Shown here one piece after another: positions 12,660 through 14,284 of a DNA stretch of 14,284 nucleotides. Position 1 is the stretch's first letter. Every line of letters starts with the position of its first letter. The notes below the pieces were generated by a model, which saw only the letters and a list, made by a program, of their open reading frames with translations, was not told the DNA's origin and searched no databases. A program made the position numbers and the translations under genes. The stretch comes from an uncultured Oscillospiraceae bacterium (GTDB lineage: Bacteria > Bacillota > Clostridia > Oscillospirales > Acutalibacteraceae), in the NCBI GenBank assembly GCA_900541905.1, contig UQLQ01000035.1, positions 1 to 14,284 on the forward strand. Reading direction: 5' to 3'.

Positions 12660-14284
12660 ATGCAAAAGAAACAGGCAAGATATGTGATAGCACTTTGGTT
12701 TGCTGTTATTCTGATGTTTTCTGGACTACCGGGCATGACTTTTGCGGCAGAGGCCACAAAAGAAACAGAGACATCTACGGAGGAGTGGGATGTTTCCAGA
12801 TCTAAAACTGCTACGGAATTAAATGAGCTTTTTGAATCTCAGGTTACTTTATCTTTACCCTCTGCAGAAAAACAACTGGTTACAGATGTGGTTCTGGTTT
12901 TGGACAAATCCACCAGCACAGACTTGGAAAATCAAGTACTGGATATATTGGGGGACTTGAAATCTCAAATTGAGGGTACAGGCGCTAAAATCAACGTGGG
13001 AGTTGTAATTTTTAATAAAGTTGCAAATGTAAGTGAATTCATGGATTTGTCCACCCAGTTTGATGACATTGAAACAGCGATAAAACAAGATTTTACCAGC
13101 GGTACCAATACTCATGCAGGATTGTTGGCCGGTAAATCAATGTTGGATTCTGATATGGAAGTAGAATCTAACCGCAAGTTTTTAATTTTTGTCAGCGATT
13201 GTATTACTTATATGTATAATGAAACTCCTACAGCTACAGCTTGGGGCTTTTGGGCTGATGGAGAAAAGAACTGGGCCGGTCCTGATAACTGGAATTCTAA
13301 ATATGGAACCAATGCTCCTCCTGCTGATTGGGACACGTATTTAGCTGAGGTTGAAAATCAGATTGCAATACAAGGAACTACCTATGAATATCCATATGGC
13401 GGTACAATTGTGCAATCTACTCCAGTAGAGGAACAATCTATCTATGCAAACTCTGTGGATAAAGCGCTTTATTTAACAAATCAGGTATATCAGGAAGCAG
13501 TTTCTGCCGGTTATCATTGTTATGCCGTGACCGCAAATCAGGCTTCCGGAATTCAGTATGCTTGGGGTCCTTCTTTTATGAATTACTTGGCAGAAGGAAA
13601 GAATATCAGTTTTGATGAAATTCAAAACGATATTGTATATTTGGTAGATTCCGGCTCTTATGTTGAAGATTATATGGGCTATGTATCGGGCGACTATAAT
13701 TTTAACTTTGTCAATGATGCATCTTCATTGTATTTAACAGTGGGTAAAGAAAAATATGAGGCGGTAAACATACTTGAAAATATGTATGGCTTTAAGCCTT
13801 TAGAAAATGGAGAATACGCTTATACTGTTACTTATAATCAAGGGAATTTGGAAGATACGGAACATATTGTTTGGAATATCAACGAGTCCGTTACTAATTT
13901 TGCCCCGGTTCAATTGACCTATACAGTAAAGTTGGATAATCCAAAGTCTGAAGCAGGTGTATACGGCACATATGACAGCAATGGAAGCCAAAACTATGCC
14001 GGATTGTATACCAACAATTCCGCAACTTTGTATCCTGTGAATAGTTATGGAGATAAGGGGAAACCACAAATTTTTGCTAAGCCTACTGTATCTTATACAG
14101 TCAAGGAAGAGCCAATCACTCCTATCGAGCCAACAGAACCTGTTGCTCCGGTTAATCCATCTGATGATATAATACCGGTAACAACAACGGAAGAAGCAAT
14201 ACATTCGCCACAAACAGGTGATAGTAGTAATACTGTAATTTGGATTACTGTTGTGGTAATGGTAGTAGGTGCTATGACCGGTAC
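12660..14284 (+). CDS. Sortase-anchored von Willebrand factor A surface protein (3' end outside window)
   Basis: The frame is open from ATG 12660 to the window edge (541 codons, no stop); GGGAG at 12647-12651 is the ribosome site. A signal peptide spans about residues 1-29 (core at 8-28, cleavage near TFA-AEA). The VWA domain starts near 77: DVVLVLDKSTS gives the MIDAS DxSxS at D82, S84, S86; Thr near 149-151 (SGTNTH); FVSDC at 177-181. A Trp/Tyr-rich insertion follows at about 185-260. After further beta-rich sequence comes a Pro/Glu-Thr spacer (about 480-510), then SPQTGD at 516-521 and a hydrophobic segment (VIWITVVVMVVGAM). This is a cell-wall sorting signal lacking only the basic tail. 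Likely role: adhesin or pilus-tip-like protein binding host or matrix ligands (inference). Later pilin or sortase genes may lie beyond 14284. Confidence 0.88.
   Translation, partial: MQKKQARYVIALWFAVILMFSGLPGMTFAAEATKETETSTEEWDVSRSKTATELNELFESQVTLSLPSAEKQLVTDVVLVLDKSTSTDLENQVLDILGDLKSQIEGTGAKINVGVVIFNKVANVSEFMDLSTQFDDIETAIKQDFTSGTNTHAGLLAGKSMLDSDMEVESNRKFLIFVSDCITYMYNETPTATAWGFWADGEKNWAGPDNWNSKYGTNAPPADWDTYLAEVENQIAIQGTTYEYPYGGTIVQSTPVEEQSIYANSVDKALYLTNQVYQEAVSAGYHCYAVTANQASGIQYAWGPSFMNYLAEGKNISFDEIQNDIVYLVDSGSYVEDYMGYVSGDYNFNFVNDASSLYLTVGKEKYEAVNILENMYGFKPLENGEYAYTVTYNQGNLEDTEHIVWNINESVTNFAPVQLTYTVKLDNPKSEAGVYGTYDSNGSQNYAGLYTNNSATLYPVNSYGDKGKPQIFAKPTVSYTVKEEPITPIEPTEPVAPVNPSDDIIPVTTTEEAIHSPQTGDSSNTVIWITVVVMVVGAMTG

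Noticed and set aside
12466..12687. Plus-strand frame of 73 codons before the VWA gene
   Set aside because: It covers the repeated dyads and runs into the VWA gene in another frame; Phe/His/Ile-rich composition and no SD.
13800..14213. Minus-strand frame of 137 codons
   Set aside because: It is antisense to the VWA protein's spacer and sorting signal, and its Cys/Trp/Arg-rich translation is typical of a shadow frame.

Overview
The window looks like a piece of a low-GC Gram-positive chromosome, most likely a gut-type anaerobic Clostridia member. The evidence is AT-rich sequence throughout, strong AGGAGG-type ribosome sites, TTG and ATG starts, many hairpin-plus-T-tract terminators, a sortase-anchored surface protein, a VanY-type peptidase and a two-permease peptide ABC transporter. 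Species cannot be named from the sequence alone.

Bases 1-205 hold the 3' end of a structured RNA (SRP RNA is my best guess, tRNA-Cys-like 3' end the alternative). A perfect 55-bp stretch of it is repeated in tandem, and each copy is followed by its own intrinsic terminator. Bases 206-4280 are the most interesting part. A strong promoter and a 5' leader with two perfect palindromes precede a secreted, cysteine-free 140-residue protein. A hairpin with a short T tract (leaky terminator) follows, then two FtsX/MacB-like permeases and their ATPase, closed by a strong terminator. The layout resembles lactococcin-972-type bacteriocin/ABC loci, but the secreted protein is not one I recognise; it is a candidate new bacteriocin or secreted-peptide system.

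Bases 4351-9030 are a run of independently transcribed housekeeping or stress genes: a patatin-like phospholipase (+), a DUF4198-type histidine-rich protein ending in a natural His tail (-), a NimA-like flavin-binding protein (-), a UDG-superfamily deoxyinosine/hypoxanthine-DNA glycosylase (+), a TspO/MBR membrane protein (-) and a VanY-type D,D-carboxypeptidase (+). Terminators or dyads separate most of them.

Bases 9059-12406 are a gltX-glnS operon with a clear promoter and terminator: glutamyl- and glutaminyl-tRNA synthetases side by side. This implies direct charging of tRNA-Gln rather than the amidotransferase route common in Gram-positives. Bases 12407-12659 are a gene-free regulatory stretch with near-repeated palindromes. 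The window ends inside a cell-wall-anchored von Willebrand factor A protein that lacks only its last residues.
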